Assembly: GCA_028017165.1 (NCBI GenBank)
Contig: CM051523.1
Location: forward strand, 20,626,501-20,690,500
Direction of reading: 5' to 3'
DNA: 64,000 nt
Origin: Herpetospermum pedunculosum
Lineage: Eukaryota > Streptophyta > Magnoliopsida > Cucurbitales > Cucurbitaceae
The position numbers were made by a program, and so were the translations under genes. This document shows positions 1 through 10,876 of the stretch, piece after piece. Under the pieces are notes generated by a model. It was not told the origin of the DNA and did not search any database. It saw only the letters and a list, made by a program, of their open reading frames with translations. Position 1 is the first letter of the stretch, and each line of letters begins with the position of its first letter.

Positions 1-373
1 GTTGTTCATATGAATTTTTTTCTTTTCCTTTAAAATTTTATTTGTTTTGAGTTCAACGACATAACATGTGGGAGAAAGTTTGTTTTTGGGTTGAGGGTAC
101 TTGCAAAATAGTTTTCAAGTATGTCTATCCAGCCAATATTTATACACATTATAATGGTAGTCAGATTAAGGATAATTCTACAATAGGTTGTCGCTTGGCA
201 CGAGAAGGAGTTCATTTGTATCATCTTGACTGGGCGGCCGCTGCCCTAACACAAGGAGTTGATCCATATCATCTTAATTGGGTTCATCTCAGATTGATTT
301 TATTTTTTATATTAATTGGATTAACTTGAATCTGAAAAGTATTGAAGCAATCGAGTTAGACAAAGAAGAGAGC

Positions 374-439
<66 letters not shown>

Positions 440-820
440 TAAACTATGAATACAGTTGTATAAAGTCAACTAAACAATTTATAATCTATACTTTACTCTA
501 ATACTTAAAGAATGGAATTATACTTTAATCCTAATACTTAAGAATCGAATCATGAGTTGAACCATCTAATCCTTTTAAAACTTTTTAAATTGAGTTTGGA
601 TAACATTTTTTTTTTTACTTTTATGTTCTTATTTTATAATTAATTAGATTTTATATCTCTACTCAAATCAAATTTTAATGGTTAAAATACGGGTTTGTTA
701 TTTATTATTGATATAAATTTTATTATATTAATTTTATAAAAAAAAATCATTTGATAATTTGTAGTGAGTTAAAAAAATCATTTGATCCCGAGTATGTTTT
801 TCAATTAAAAAGATGATGAT
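1..820. other. AT-rich intergenic DNA, no gene seen
   Basis: This stretch is AT-rich with short open frames that show no recognisable motif. It ends at the target-site duplication of the Tat-like element. I see no splice-consistent exon, RNA gene or promoter here apart from the TA microsatellite. Confidence 0.6.
378..437. repeat. (TA)n microsatellite
   Basis: About 60 bp of uninterrupted alternating T and A. It should be length-polymorphic and is a likely assembly or PCR slippage site. Confidence 0.97.
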
Positions 821-1247
821 TATTTGTTTCGTTTTTTTGGTATCAACGGTGAATTATTTGGCGTGGAACGAGCTTGAACATGCAATACTTAAAAAGACAG
901 AGGACTAGCGAGTTAAGATCGGCGTGGTACTAACTAGTAACCACACAGATTCCAACGCTCAAGTTAGCTTTTAGAGAGGGAGAATGAATATGGAAAATAT
1001 TTTAGTAGAAGTTAAGAATGATCTTTTGCCCTACCCTTCCTTTTCCCTTTATTTCCTTATATAATTCATCCATATGATCATTTTATGCCCGTTTCGTGTC
1101 ATTAAACGAGTTTTTATGGTGTTGGTAATTCCTAGGGGTTACGAAGATAGCGTAAACGCCCGAGAAGAGGGGCTTCTTTCTTGCTGCCGAGCCAACCCCC
1201 TCACTTCCCCTGTGGGCTTTTAGGGCTAAAATATTTTATCCATAACA
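821..1247 (-). repeat. 3' LTR of Tat-like element
   Basis: This is homologous to 12506-12991 but shorter (427 against 486 bp). It lacks roughly 65 bp near its right end and its terminal bases are eroded. It ends in cataaca like the partner LTR. Confidence 0.8.
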
Positions 1248-1740
1248 GTTGTTCCCAATCCTCATTCTAGTTATTTTGCCAACCCTTGAGTGAGGATTTC
1301 TAGTGCACATTCAGCCTTTGCAGAGGGTAAAGCCTTATTCCAAAAAAATTCTGCACGGTTTCCTTCTGCATTTCATGGGTGATTTGTTGGGACCATCAGG
1401 AAGGGTTGAGCCATGTCTGACTGACCTGAATGACATAACCTTCGAGCATTCTTTAGAAGGCAAAAACAAACGTGGGGATGAAGTCCTTGACTTACAACCT
1501 TCGAGCCTTCTTCAGAAGGAAAAAGCAAACGTGGGGATGAGACCCTTGGCTTGAGAGTGACTTACAATGTTTCAAGGAACGTGGGGATGAGGCCCTTGGC
1601 TTTGGGCGAACACATGAAGCTTCTTTTTTCTAGGTGAGGTGGCTTTCTACCGAGCAATGTTTGAGAGCGGTGTTCGTCTACCACTTCATCCTTTCACTCA
1701 GCGGTTTTTGTCGTTGACGAGCATTGCCTCAGACTAACTT

Positions 1741-3545
1741 ATGCCCAATGGGCGATGTTCCTTGTTGAGGTGTTACATACTATGGCTTCGACAAGGGAAC
1801 ACGTCTCCTATGAAGGCTATTGATTTCATATCTTTACACGTCTTGAAGCAGAGCTCAGGGGTCTCTCTTCTACTACCTCAGTCTTCGTTTGTCTGGGGAG
1901 TCCGTTGTTCGGTGTCCCACTTTTGTCAAGAAGGGGAAATAACAATGGTTCTTTGCGAGCGACACTTGGTTGGAGGCTTCCGATGATGGTTTGATTGTCC
2001 CGATGGACTTCAGGATTCCTGGTACGCCTGCTTCTTTATTCTTCGTTTCAATTTATTTTTTCTATTTTCTTTGTAGGTTGCTGACCCGATTTTCTTTTGC
2101 CTTAGTGGACGAAAAATGAGTGACTTCTGCTCAATTTCGCTCATTTCGAGATGTTGCCATTCTTCTGTCTGACACACCTCGGTGGGGCCCGAGTCTGATG
2201 CAACAAAGCTTCTTAGTGGAGCATTGTTTAGTTGTTGGTACTCTTCATGTCTCAACTAGTACGTGAATTTCCCCTTTCTTTCGAGATTTTACTACTGTTT
2301 GGGCCGATCTCCTAAGAAGTAGTGTCTAGGATAAGTCTTTCTTTCCTTATAACCCGTTTGAGATAGACTTTTGTGTTTCTTTTTAAACGAGTTTTTAGTT
2401 TAGGTCTGATCCACCAAGATTGGTTTCCTGAGGGCGGAGCTGGCCCTACAGACCGAGTTTCCCATAATGCTCGACTGACCCTACAGGGGTATGCTCCATT
2501 CACAGGTCGATTCTTTTATCAAATTGACTTCCTGTGTTTGAGCCTCGTCTGAACCCCGTGGGGTTCGACTCGTGCGACTCAACTTGAACCCTCGTTGGGA
2601 TTCAACTTTGTGTGACGTCAATTCTCGTCGGTCTTGGCATTTTGTTATTGTTTATGTGTATACATATTTATTAGGTGTGTTCCCGTCGGGTGATGTCGGT
2701 GGCATATCGTTTGAAGTTGGCATCAAAGAAGCGACACTTGGTATTGGAGCCTTCTAAGGTCATTTTGTTGTTGAGTTCTTCAACCGAGGTGTTAGGTGGA
2801 CACCCTACCCAGAAGCAACGCACTTGCTCTTCGTTTGTGTCCCGATCTAGTGCTCAGGCTGATGCCCCATTTCAAACTCCTTTTCTTGGGGAAGAGAGTT
2901 CCTTTGGCAGCAACCTGATTGATTTTGGGGGTTCGTTGCTTTCAAAATTTGATGAGAACGTTCTTTTGAGACGCGTCTCTTCTGGTTGGTCGGAGTTAAC
3001 TGACTAACGTCCATTCGTTCGCTATGCGAATCCTCAAGAGGGTTTTCAGAGTGTTGTCATGCGCCTTCGGGAGGTAGTTTTCTTTACTTTTTCCTGGTTT
3101 ATTTATTTTATGTTGCTTTTGGTTCACTTTTGTTCTCATTTTTCAAGCGTACATGGACATGTCGGCCTCGACTCATCGACTTTCCGATGAGGTTCTCTTT
3201 CTCCGCCGATTTTCGATGATGAGTATTAAGGTTACCTGGTCAGCTGATCTTGCTAAGGAGCGTCACCCTGAGCTTGACTATGATTTCCTCCACAGTTGCT
3301 TTAAGGAGCTTCGTAATCTTCCTCATGGATTTAAGGACTTTGGTGTCGCGGTTGGTGGGGATTTTGGCGCAGCAACTAGTGAGGATTTTCTAGAGGATGT
3401 TCCAAATTTTCTCGAAATAAGATTTGTACCATTACCTTTTTTTTTCTTTTTTTTTTGCGGTGCTAGTTTGTCGAGCTTAACTCTTGTAGTGCTGGTTGGT
3501 CGAGCTTTAACTTTGGTAGCGCTGGTTTGCCTAACTTAACTAATA
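1741..3545 (+). pseudogene. Antisense intron-bearing ORF of the Tat-like element, broken
   Basis: Several plus-strand exon-like blocks run antisense to the element's gag. One block near 1930-2030 contains QWFFASDTWLEASDDG, and the next (about 2085-2260) contains FRDVAILLSDTPRWGP. Both resemble the 'putative gypsy type transposon' (Transposase_28-like) proteins of plants. Further blocks lie at 2675-3007 (charged, Ser-rich) and 3153-3539 (contains ERHPELDYDFLHSC). Intron-like gaps have plausible borders, for example a donor after 2029, an acceptor ending TTTGTAG near 2077 and a T-rich acceptor before 3148. In-frame stops interrupt the first block. Tat-lineage elements are known to carry such antisense ORFs. 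The family match is from memory of the pattern, so it is tentative. Confidence 0.5.
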
Positions 3546-3769
3546 TTGTGCTTATTCTGATTTATGAGTTGTTTTTTTTTTCGGATAGTGAAATGCATGT
3601 TCTTCCTATCTCTCTGCCCCCACTCAAGTTCGTTGGATTTTTTGATATTACAACACTTATAAATGGAAATGCACGCTCAATAGTGCTTTTATTTGATAAT
3701 TTTCGAAAGTTCAATAACAACTATTTAGGCAATTAGTCATTGTGTGGTTTTGTTTTCATGGCTATATCA

Positions 3770-3951
3770 TAGCACAATCGTGATGCTAGTTGTTCTCCTT
3801 ATACTGTTCCTACCCCCGTTGGCGTTGGAAATTTCATGTTCAAGTGGTATGTCGACGAGGCCGCCTTCAGTTTGTGGATCGTTGGTTTGCCTAGTATGGC
3901 GTTATAGGCTGACTTGGAGTCCACAACCAGAAAATCTACCATGATGGTTAC
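3770..3951 (-). pseudogene. Distal half of Tat-like protease, split by element A
   Basis: The minus strand reads MVDFLVVDSKSAYNAILGKP and continues with LKAASSTYHLNMKFPT, the conserved C-terminal half of Tat/Ogre aspartic proteases. A stop follows near 3770. The first half of the same gene lies at 10496-10690, on the other side of element A, and the duplicated target gttac sits at the break. Confidence 0.8.
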
Positions 3952-5666
3952 TGTTAAGTCTCTGAAAGTGACTTATTTAGGACCCATTTAGCTTAAGAAG
4001 ATGTACACATTTAGGTGTTTTTGTTAGCATTTAGCCTAAACCTATGATTTAATATGAGAATTAGAAGAAGGTAGCTAATTTAGGACTTATGCACAATAGG
4101 TAGAAAAAGGGTTGAAAACCGAAGGAAAAGAATGAAAAAATGAGCATTGCGAATGAATTGCGAAAACATTGCGGTGACCGCAATTATTCAAGTTAAAACC
4201 GTAAGTTGGCTGATCTTTTTCTGTTTAGATCCGACTTTTCAGGGATTCGTTCTTTCTCCTCCATCCATTCTGATATATGACGTTGAAGATTGATGGTTCT
4301 CCTTGGCCCAAACGCACCTGCAAACTACTATAAAAGGGGGTCAAAGTCGGAGGTTCAGTCATCACTCGAAGCGCAGAAGTCTTCTCGCAGTCCACCATTT
4401 CCATCTGTTTTCCTTTGCCGTCTGTTGGAGTGAGAGTCTCAGCTCTTGGAGTCGATAATCTGATAGGAAGGAGAGAAGATTCTTCTTCTCTCTCGATTGG
4501 ATTCATCCAAGCAAGGCTGACTTTTCATCACCTTCATTCGAGGCGACTGCCACGAAGTTTTCAGCAACCCTTTACTGCTTTTCTGTTCTGTTCTTCTTAT
4601 TTCCATTTCTGATTATTGTTGTTCTTAGTTTAGTGTTTTACTTACTGCATTTCGTTGTTGTCTGTCTTGGATTCATTTCTAGAAAGCTTTCCTTTGTCAT
4701 TCAAACACTCAAAGCAATCGAAGTACAATTCTGCATTTTACAGTTTCCACCATCTTCTGCTACGGGTTTTGCTTGCTGTTTTAAGTACATTTCCCTTCTA
4801 AGCATGTCTATCTTATCTGCCATTTCTGTTCTCTATATATCCATGAGTAGCTAAGTCACTTAGGGGCATGCTAATGACAGAACTATAGGCTAAAAAGACG
4901 TGAATCAAGTAGGCAGATTAACACTCGAACATTGATTGTATGTAAGCTTCATCCCACGGGCAATTTCGATTGGCCATCCATTTTGTCCAAAGAACTCCTA
5001 ACCTCTGGAAGGAGTAAGAGTTCAGAGTCATATAATCATGCTAGCCTTTCATGGTAATCAGGAAACGGCCTAGGAATAGGAGTTTCCCTAGTACAAACTA
5101 AACACTCCTGTTTTAACAAGATGCTTAAGACCTTACTTTGAAGTCGAGTAAACTTAAGTCTCTAATGCATGGAATCGGACGATACTTGAGATAGAGTGAG
5201 TTTGATGTATAGAGAGTTGATCCAAAGCTTGAGAATCGTAATAAACTGCCTATAGGATAGTCATTAGTAGCCCTTAATTCGCCCATTTGCACACTTTTTC
5301 TGTTGAGTTAATTGCGGATTAATTGCGGTTCTCGCAATTCTGCTAAATTGCATTCTGTTTAGCTGTTTTCTTCCTCGTTTATTAATTCCATCTCTTGTCC
5401 TGTGCATCTAATTTCAACTTGCATTTGTTCATGTTATATCCCTTTATACATTCAGCAAAAATTAGATAATTAAAAACCAATTTTACCCCCTCAAATCCAC
5501 CCCATCTTTCTTAACAAAAACACTTCGAGAATAGCTAAAAACAAGTCTCTGTGGGAAAACGAATGAAATATACTTACTACTTGCTATAAGATCATGTATG
5601 CTTGCATGTTCTGAGTGCTCTCTCTCTCTTATTTATCATTTTTATTAACACATTGAGCACGCAACA
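3952..5666 (+). repeat. 5' LTR of element A
   Basis: It begins TGTTAAGTCTCTG and ends GCACGCAACA, 1715 bp. A TATA box lies at 4329-4336. AATTGCGG-type palindromes lie near 4146-4186 (upstream of the TATA box) and 5309-5350. The short frames inside are not genes. Confidence 0.97.
4329..4336 (+). promoter_or_regulatory. LTR TATA box (element A)
   Basis: TATAAAAG followed by a G run, in U3 of the 5' LTR. It is repeated at 9158-9165 in the 3' LTR and, on the minus strand, at 37730-37737 in the 5' LTR of element B. It is the most likely pol II core promoter of the family, with transcription starting a few tens of bases downstream. Confidence 0.7.
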
Positions 5667-5672
5667 AGTTTT

Positions 5673-5691
5673 TGGCGCCGCTGCCGGGGAC
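5673..5691 (+). promoter_or_regulatory. Primer-binding site of element A
   Basis: TGGCGCCGCTGCCGGGGAC lies six bases inside the 5' LTR. It matches the tRNA-Asp-type site typical of Athila-lineage elements. The identical site in element B is at 36373-36391 on the minus strand. Confidence 0.88.
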
Positions 5692-5874
5692 TTATTTTAA
5701 GTGAAAACGAAGTCTGTTAAGTTTGAAAAAACAAGTTCATTGCTTATTGAGAGCTAATCTTCTTTCATTTCTTTTACAGGTACTATCAAGCTAGTTTATG
5801 AAAGAGTTTTCAAACCTCAACTCGCAACAGAGAGAAACTTTGCAGGTGGAAAACGTATGTGTACGACAAAGTAA

Positions 5875-6810
5875 ATGAATACGCTGCAAAACTTAATTGG
5901 AGGAAGAGTTTGCCCACAACAGTTTGAAGAACTTTATCAGCCATGTGCTTATTGTGGGGATAATCATAACTTGGAGAATTGCCCAACCTTGAATTATCAA
6001 GAGAGGCAATATCAACAAAGCTATGACAACCATTATTCGTACATGTGTGAACATGATCAGTGGCAACTCTCAAATAATCCTTGGGAAGAGCATGTGCAAA
6101 TTGCTCATTATGAAGAGTTCCCCCAACATGAAGACTATCAACATTATGCCCCAACTCCAAATGAAGAATTATCACCCACTTTGGAGGCGCTATGGAGAGA
6201 ATTCATGGAAAGGAATGATGCATCCATGAGGAGAATGGATGTGCAATTAGCCCAGCTCACAAATGACTTACAAGATCTACTTGCTATGGCAAATTCACCA
6301 CCACCATGCCCTCAGATATTCGATTTTTATGATGATGAATCCTTTGTTACCTTCGAATCTGAGAAAAGTGATCCAATGGAATATCCATATGAAATGGTGG
6401 AGTTGGTGAAAGGTGAGAAAAATGAAATTGTGCTGGATGAGGCCAAAGAGACTAATGCGCTGCTTGAGGAACAAGAATTTGAAATGTTTGAGGTTGTAGC
6501 AAGGTTCTCCACCAATGAAAGAGTTGAGCCACCACCACCACAAATGCTCCAGCTGAAGGAGTTAGAAAGAGTTGTGCCAGAAAAAGAAGTCCCATCGCAT
6601 CAAAGCTATGTTGTAGCAAATATTGTAGAAACAAAACCAACGCACAGAAAGTACAAACCTTGGGATGTTATAACATGCAGTCTCTTTGAAAGAATCAACA
6701 AATTCAAGGTGTGGCAGAAAGTCCGACCCCGTAAATCAAGACTTAAGTATCTTAAAGGAGCAAAAGTGATGCCTCGAAACATTGAAGAATATCCATATGA
6801 GGCAGATTGA
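5875..6810 (+). CDS. Gag-derived ORF of element A, 311 aa, otherwise unknown
   Basis: This is the single long ORF of element A. Near residues 22-36 it has a CCHC-like knuckle, CAYCGDNHNLENCP (C-x2-C-x4-H-x4-C), comparable to CGFCGEGHPYEYCP in element B gag. Around residues 105-135 the segment WREFMERNDASMRRMDVQLA resembles the B gag segment KEYIAKNDATLQ...QIGQLA. The rest is acidic and Pro-rich, then ends in a basic patch (residues about 260-300), and I do not recognise it. The N-terminal capsid region of B gag is missing. A short upstream frame near 5798-5874 may be a remnant of the original gag start. The ORF may supply an RNA-binding protein or serve mainly as spacer. It is open throughout, which fits recent activity. 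Confidence 0.7.
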   Translation: MNTLQNLIGGRVCPQQFEELYQPCAYCGDNHNLENCPTLNYQERQYQQSYDNHYSYMCEHDQWQLSNNPWEEHVQIAHYEEFPQHEDYQHYAPTPNEELSPTLEALWREFMERNDASMRRMDVQLAQLTNDLQDLLAMANSPPPCPQIFDFYDDESFVTFESEKSDPMEYPYEMVELVKGEKNEIVLDEAKETNALLEEQEFEMFEVVARFSTNERVEPPPPQMLQLKELERVVPEKEVPSHQSYVVANIVETKPTHRKYKPWDVITCSLFERINKFKVWQKVRPRKSRLKYLKGAKVMPRNIEEYPYEAD

Positions 6811-7073
6811 AAAGGGAGTATTTCTGTTCCCTAATAATAAAAAAAAAATCAAACTGCTTTTCGTTGAACTATGTGAATTCTGTTACTTTTGAGTACATTT
6901 TTGATCTGTTTTAGATGCTTAGTTTTATGTTTTTAATTTTGCTTAGTATAGTCTGATGATAGGAGCCTAGGTAGGTTAGTTTTGTTTTATTTTTAGAAGA
7001 GCTTGAATGACTGGAAAGAGCATGCTTAGGGGCCTTAATCACTGTTATATCGGCCCTGATCTAATTGCGAAAT

Positions 7074-7092
7074 AATTGCGGTACCCGCAATT
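7074..7092 (+). repeat. Perfect AATTGCGG-N3-CCGCAATT palindrome, element A
   Basis: Eight-base arms with spacer tac, preceded by an additional AATTGCG half-site six bases upstream. Related sites in A lie at 4168-4184 (spacer tga), 5309-5350 and the same places in the 3' LTR. Confidence 0.9.
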
Positions 7093-7383
7093 TTCATGAC
7101 TGAAAGCATGTTTTGGACTGTCTGTTTAGCTAGGCTGTGATCTGTTTAAATTCCATCTTTTGCTGCTATCATGACTACCTTATATAGCTTATCTAAATGC
7201 ATGCTGAATGAGTGTCATAGGACACCCTTTGATAGTTTAAATCAACCTCTAAAAAGCTCAGCATGCACAGCTTTAAGCCCTTATCTGTCTGTTTTTTTTT
7301 ACTGCTGCTGTGATATTTGTCGTTCGAATGTTTTGTCTATGCCTAGGGCTTTAGATTCTCTTTGTTTTACTTTAGACTAGATG

Positions 7384-8470
7384 CTTCTAGGAAAGTTGGG
7401 GGTATGCCACCTCAGACACTCATTGGGGACAATGAGTAGTTGAAGTTTGGGGGAGGCCACCCTAGGCCTAGGAACATTCCTCTCTCCCTTAAAGCATAAG
7501 CATTCTTCTTCTCCGTTATAAAAAATGATGAGCTGAAAAAAAAAAATGAAAAATAGAATAAAGAGGGGTGTCTCTCTTAGGTTGCTGAGTAATCAGTGCC
7601 AAGTGTGTAACCCACAAGTGGCATTGCATCAAAAGGCAACCAAAGGAGAGGCTCCACCAAAGTAAGAAAGAAAAAGGAAAAAAATAGGGAAGAAGAATGT
7701 ACACCTAGGAGTTGCAACTTTGTGGCTTAGATGTCCTAAATAAAAAGAACTCTGATCCTCAATTAGCTGAGCACAAAGTTGTAACTTGTAGGGTTGTTTA
7801 GGGAGATGAATGTCTATCCAATGTAGTGATGTCAGGGTTTAGGTTGTTCTCTAAAAGTACCACTGTCACCGTTAATACTAAGACTGGCATGACTCTAAGG
7901 AATCCTAGACAATTTAAAAGCACTGCTGAAGTTGACTCTAGGATAGTTTGGGGGTTTAGTGATGTCAGGGTTTAGGTTGTACGGTTTAGGTTGCAACCGT
8001 AAGTTGACTCTAGGATAGTTTGGGGGTGTGCCACCTCAGACATTCATTGGGGACAATGAGTAGTTGAAGTTTGGGGGAGGCCACCCTAGGCCTAGGAACA
8101 TTCCTCTCTTCCTTAGGACATAAGCATTCTTCTTCTCCTAAAAAAAAAAAAAAAAATTTTGTGATAAATAGAAAAAGTGAAAAATAGAATAAGGAGAGAC
8201 TCCACCTAAGTAAAAAAGGGAAAAGGAGAAATAGGGGAAGAAGGATGTATGCTTAGGAGTTATAATCTTGTGGCTTAGATGTCCTATTTAAAAAAGAACT
8301 CTGATCCTCAATGAGCTAAGCACAAGGTTGTAGCTTTTAGGTTTGTCTAGGGAGATGAATGTATATCCAATGTAGTGATGCCAGGGTTTAGGTTGTTCTC
8401 TAGAAGTACCACTGTCACTGTTAATACTAAGACTGGCATGACTCTAAGGAATCCTAGGCACATTAAAAGT
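7384..8470 (+). repeat. Internal direct duplication in element A
   Basis: About 500 bp from 7384-7920 is repeated with differences at about 8001-8470. Each copy includes cattggggacaatgagtag, the gtccta...gaactctgatcctca block and aagactggcatgactctaag. Element B has the block once. A short scrambled joint (7929-8025) repeats gttgactctaggatag twice. This looks like template switching during reverse transcription. Confidence 0.88.
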
Positions 8471-8767
8471 TAAGCTAGAAGCATGTACTGAGTCTGGAGT
8501 AAAGCTTGGTAGAATTTGAAACCTTAGGGATAGTGGCATGATATTATAAAAGTAGCTAGATCAGTAGTAGGAGGTTAACAAAACCAGCAGGTATAGTAGG
8601 CAGGTGAAGTCAGAAGAAGCTTGATAAGAGGTTAATTCTAAACTTAGAAGTGTGTCACAGGACAGCACTGCTAGAGATAGGGATATAGGGGAGTCGGTAA
8701 GTAGTTAAAGAAGATAAAATAACAGCCTAGGTAAGTCCTTAGTATGCTTGAGGACAAGCAAAGCCTT

Positions 8768-8780
8768 AAGTTTGGGGGTG
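8768..8780 (+). promoter_or_regulatory. Polypurine tract of element A
   Basis: AAGTTTGGGGGTG directly abuts the 3' LTR start at 8781. The same tract abuts the 3' LTR of element B (27784-27796, minus strand) and of element D (54781-54793, minus strand). Confidence 0.88.
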
Positions 8781-10495
8781 TGTTAAGTCTCTGAAAGTGA
8801 CTTATTTAGGACCCATTTAGCTTAAGAAGATGTACACATTTAGGTGTTTTTGTTAGCATTTAGCCTAAACCTATGATTTAATATGAGAATTAGAAGAAGG
8901 TAGCTAATTTAGGACTTATGCACAATAGGTAGAAAAAGGGTTGAAAACCGAAGGAAAAGAATGAAAAAATGAGCATTGCGAATGAATTGCGAAAACATTG
9001 CGGTGACCGCAATTATTCAAGTTAAAACCGTAAGTTGGCTGATCTTTTTCTGTTTAGATCCGACTTTTCAGGGATTCGTTCTTTCTCCTCCATCCATTCT
9101 GATATATGACGTTGAAGATTGATGGTTCTCCTTGGCCCAAACGCACCTGCAAACTACTATAAAAGGGGGTCAAAGTCGGAGGTTCAGTCATCACTCGAAG
9201 CGCAGAAGTCTTCTCGCAGTCCACCATTTCCATCTGTTTTCCTTTGCCGTCTGTTGGAGTGAGAGTCTCAGCTCTTGGAGTCGATAATCTGATAGGAAGG
9301 AGAGAAGATTCTTCTTCTCTCTCGATTGGATTCATCCAAGCAAGGCTGACTTTTCATCACCTTCATTCGAGGCGACTGCCACGAAGTTTTCAGCAACCCT
9401 TTACTGCTTTTCTGTTCTGTTCTTCTTATTTCCATTTCTGATTATTGTTGTTCTTAGTTTAGTGTTTTACTTACTGCATTTCGTTGTTGTCTGTCTTGGA
9501 TTCATTTCTAGAAAGCTTTCCTTTGTCATTCAAACACTCAAAGCAATCGAAGTACAATTCTGCATTTTACAGTTTCCACCATCTTCTGCTACGGGTTTTG
9601 CTTGCTGTTTTAAGTACATTTCCCTTCTAAGCATGTCTATCTTATCTGCCATTTCTGTTCTCTATATATCCATGAGTAGCTAAGTCACTTAGGGGCATGC
9701 TAATGACAGAACTATAGGCTAAAAAGACGTGAATCAAGTAGGCAGATTAACACTCGAACATTGATTGTATGTAAGCTTCATCCCACGGGCAATTTCGATT
9801 GGCCATCCATTTTGTCCAAAGAACTCCTAACCTCTGGAAGGAGTAAGAGTTCAGAGTCATATAATCATGCTAGCCTTTCATGGTAATCAGGAAACGGCCT
9901 AGGAATAGGAGTTTCCCTAGTACAAACTAAACACTCCTGTTTTAACAAGATGCTTAAGACCTTACTTTGAAGTCGAGTAAACTTAAGTCTCTAATGCATG
10001 GAATCGGACGATACTTGAGATAGAGTGAGTTTGATGTATAGAGAGTTGATCCAAAGCTTGAGAATCGTAATAAACTGCCTATAGGATAGTCATTAGTAGC
10101 CCTTAATTCGCCCATTTGCACACTTTTTCTGTTGAGTTAATTGCGGATTAATTGCGGTTCTCGCAATTCTGCTAAATTGCATTCTGTTTAGCTGTTTTCT
10201 TCCTCGTTTATTAATTCCATCTCTTGTCCTGTGCATCTAATTTCAACTTGCATTTGTTCATGTTATATCCCTTTATACATTCAGCAAAAATTAGATAATT
10301 AAAAACCAATTTTACCCCCTCAAATCCACCCCATCTTTCTTAACAAAAACACTTCGAGAATAGCTAAAAACAAGTCTCTGTGGGAAAACGAATGAAATAT
10401 ACTTACTACTTGCTATAAGATCATGTATGCTTGCATGTTCTGAGTGCTCTCTCTCTCTTATTTATCATTTTTATTAACACATTGAGCACGCAACA
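8781..10495 (+). repeat. 3' LTR of element A
   Basis: It is 1715 bp, the same length as the 5' LTR, and I found no difference from it by eye. It is followed by the target duplicate gttac at 10496-10500. Confidence 0.97.
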
Positions 10496-10690
10496 GTTAC
10501 ACAAGATGTTGAATTGCCAAATGTTACTGGTAGTTCAATGCTGCCCTCCGACACTACTTGTTCTCCTACGAATCCAATCAATGGGTTGGATCTGCTTCGC
10601 AGACGGTTGAACTCGATGCCCATGGTTTTGAAAGTCGTGAGTGACAACACGTCCGTTGAGATCCCTCCGTCTACTAGGATTCAATGTATT
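10496..10690 (-). pseudogene. Proximal half of Tat-like protease
   Basis: The minus strand contains VDGGISTDVLSLTTFKTMGI followed by NPLIGFVGEQVVSEGSIELP. This matches the active-site loop and the downstream G-F-x-G segment of Tat/Ogre proteases. The active-site triplet reads DGG where most relatives have D-S/T/N-G. The reading is lost upstream in stop codons. Element A interrupts it at 10495. Confidence 0.78.
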
Positions 10691-10876
10691 TTCACATTGG
10701 CCACCATTACTGCTATCATCAATGCGTTGTTGTGTGGCTGTGAAGTTGTTTGTCTTCAACTTCTGTGAAGGTGATGGTTGTGTCCAATTGTATGGTTTAG
10801 TAGACTTACCATGTGGTAGGGGAGTTTCGCGCTTCCAGCGCGCTTTCTTTCCTCTTTCTTGTTGATTCTCTTCCAA

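Larger units (their letters stand above)
6811..8767 (+). other. 3' internal region of element A, non-coding
   Basis: It corresponds to 27797-29230 of element B (reverse strand) and lacks long frames. It carries an AATTGCGG-N3-CCGCAATT palindrome at 7074-7092 and several polypurine-like GTTTGGGGG tracts (near 7395, 7445, 7945, 8018 and 8066) besides the true one at 8768-8780. Confidence 0.8.
3952..10495 (+). mobile_element. Element A: young non-autonomous Athila-like LTR retrotransposon
   Basis: It is 6544 bp with two 1715-bp LTRs that look identical, both TG...CA, flanked by the 5-bp duplication gttac (3947-3951 and 10496-10500). The primer-binding site lies at 5673 and the polypurine tract at 8768-8780. 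The interior encodes only one 311-codon ORF related to the C-terminal part of Athila-type gag. No protease, RT, RNase H or integrase is present. LTRs, leader, polypurine tract and 3' internal region match element B (26067-38113), which carries a complete gag-pol. A is therefore probably mobilised by B-like relatives. The insertion lies in the protease gene of the older Tat-like element. LTR identity implies a very recent insertion. Confidence 0.95.

Noticed and set aside
66..329. 87-codon frame at the left edge
   Set aside because: Biased, low-complexity product without any motif, no flanking splice signals, and AT-rich surroundings.
4225..4854. Open frames of 65-93 codons in the LTRs, repeated identically at 9054-9683 and again in B, D and E
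   Set aside because: They lie within U3/R of the LTRs, overlap each other on both strands, and have no protein motif. Their identity only reflects LTR identity.
5875..6810. A captured host gene in element A
   Set aside because: The knuckle and the NDA...QLA segment match the gag of element B, so the ORF is at least partly gag-derived. Only its C-terminal part remains unexplained.
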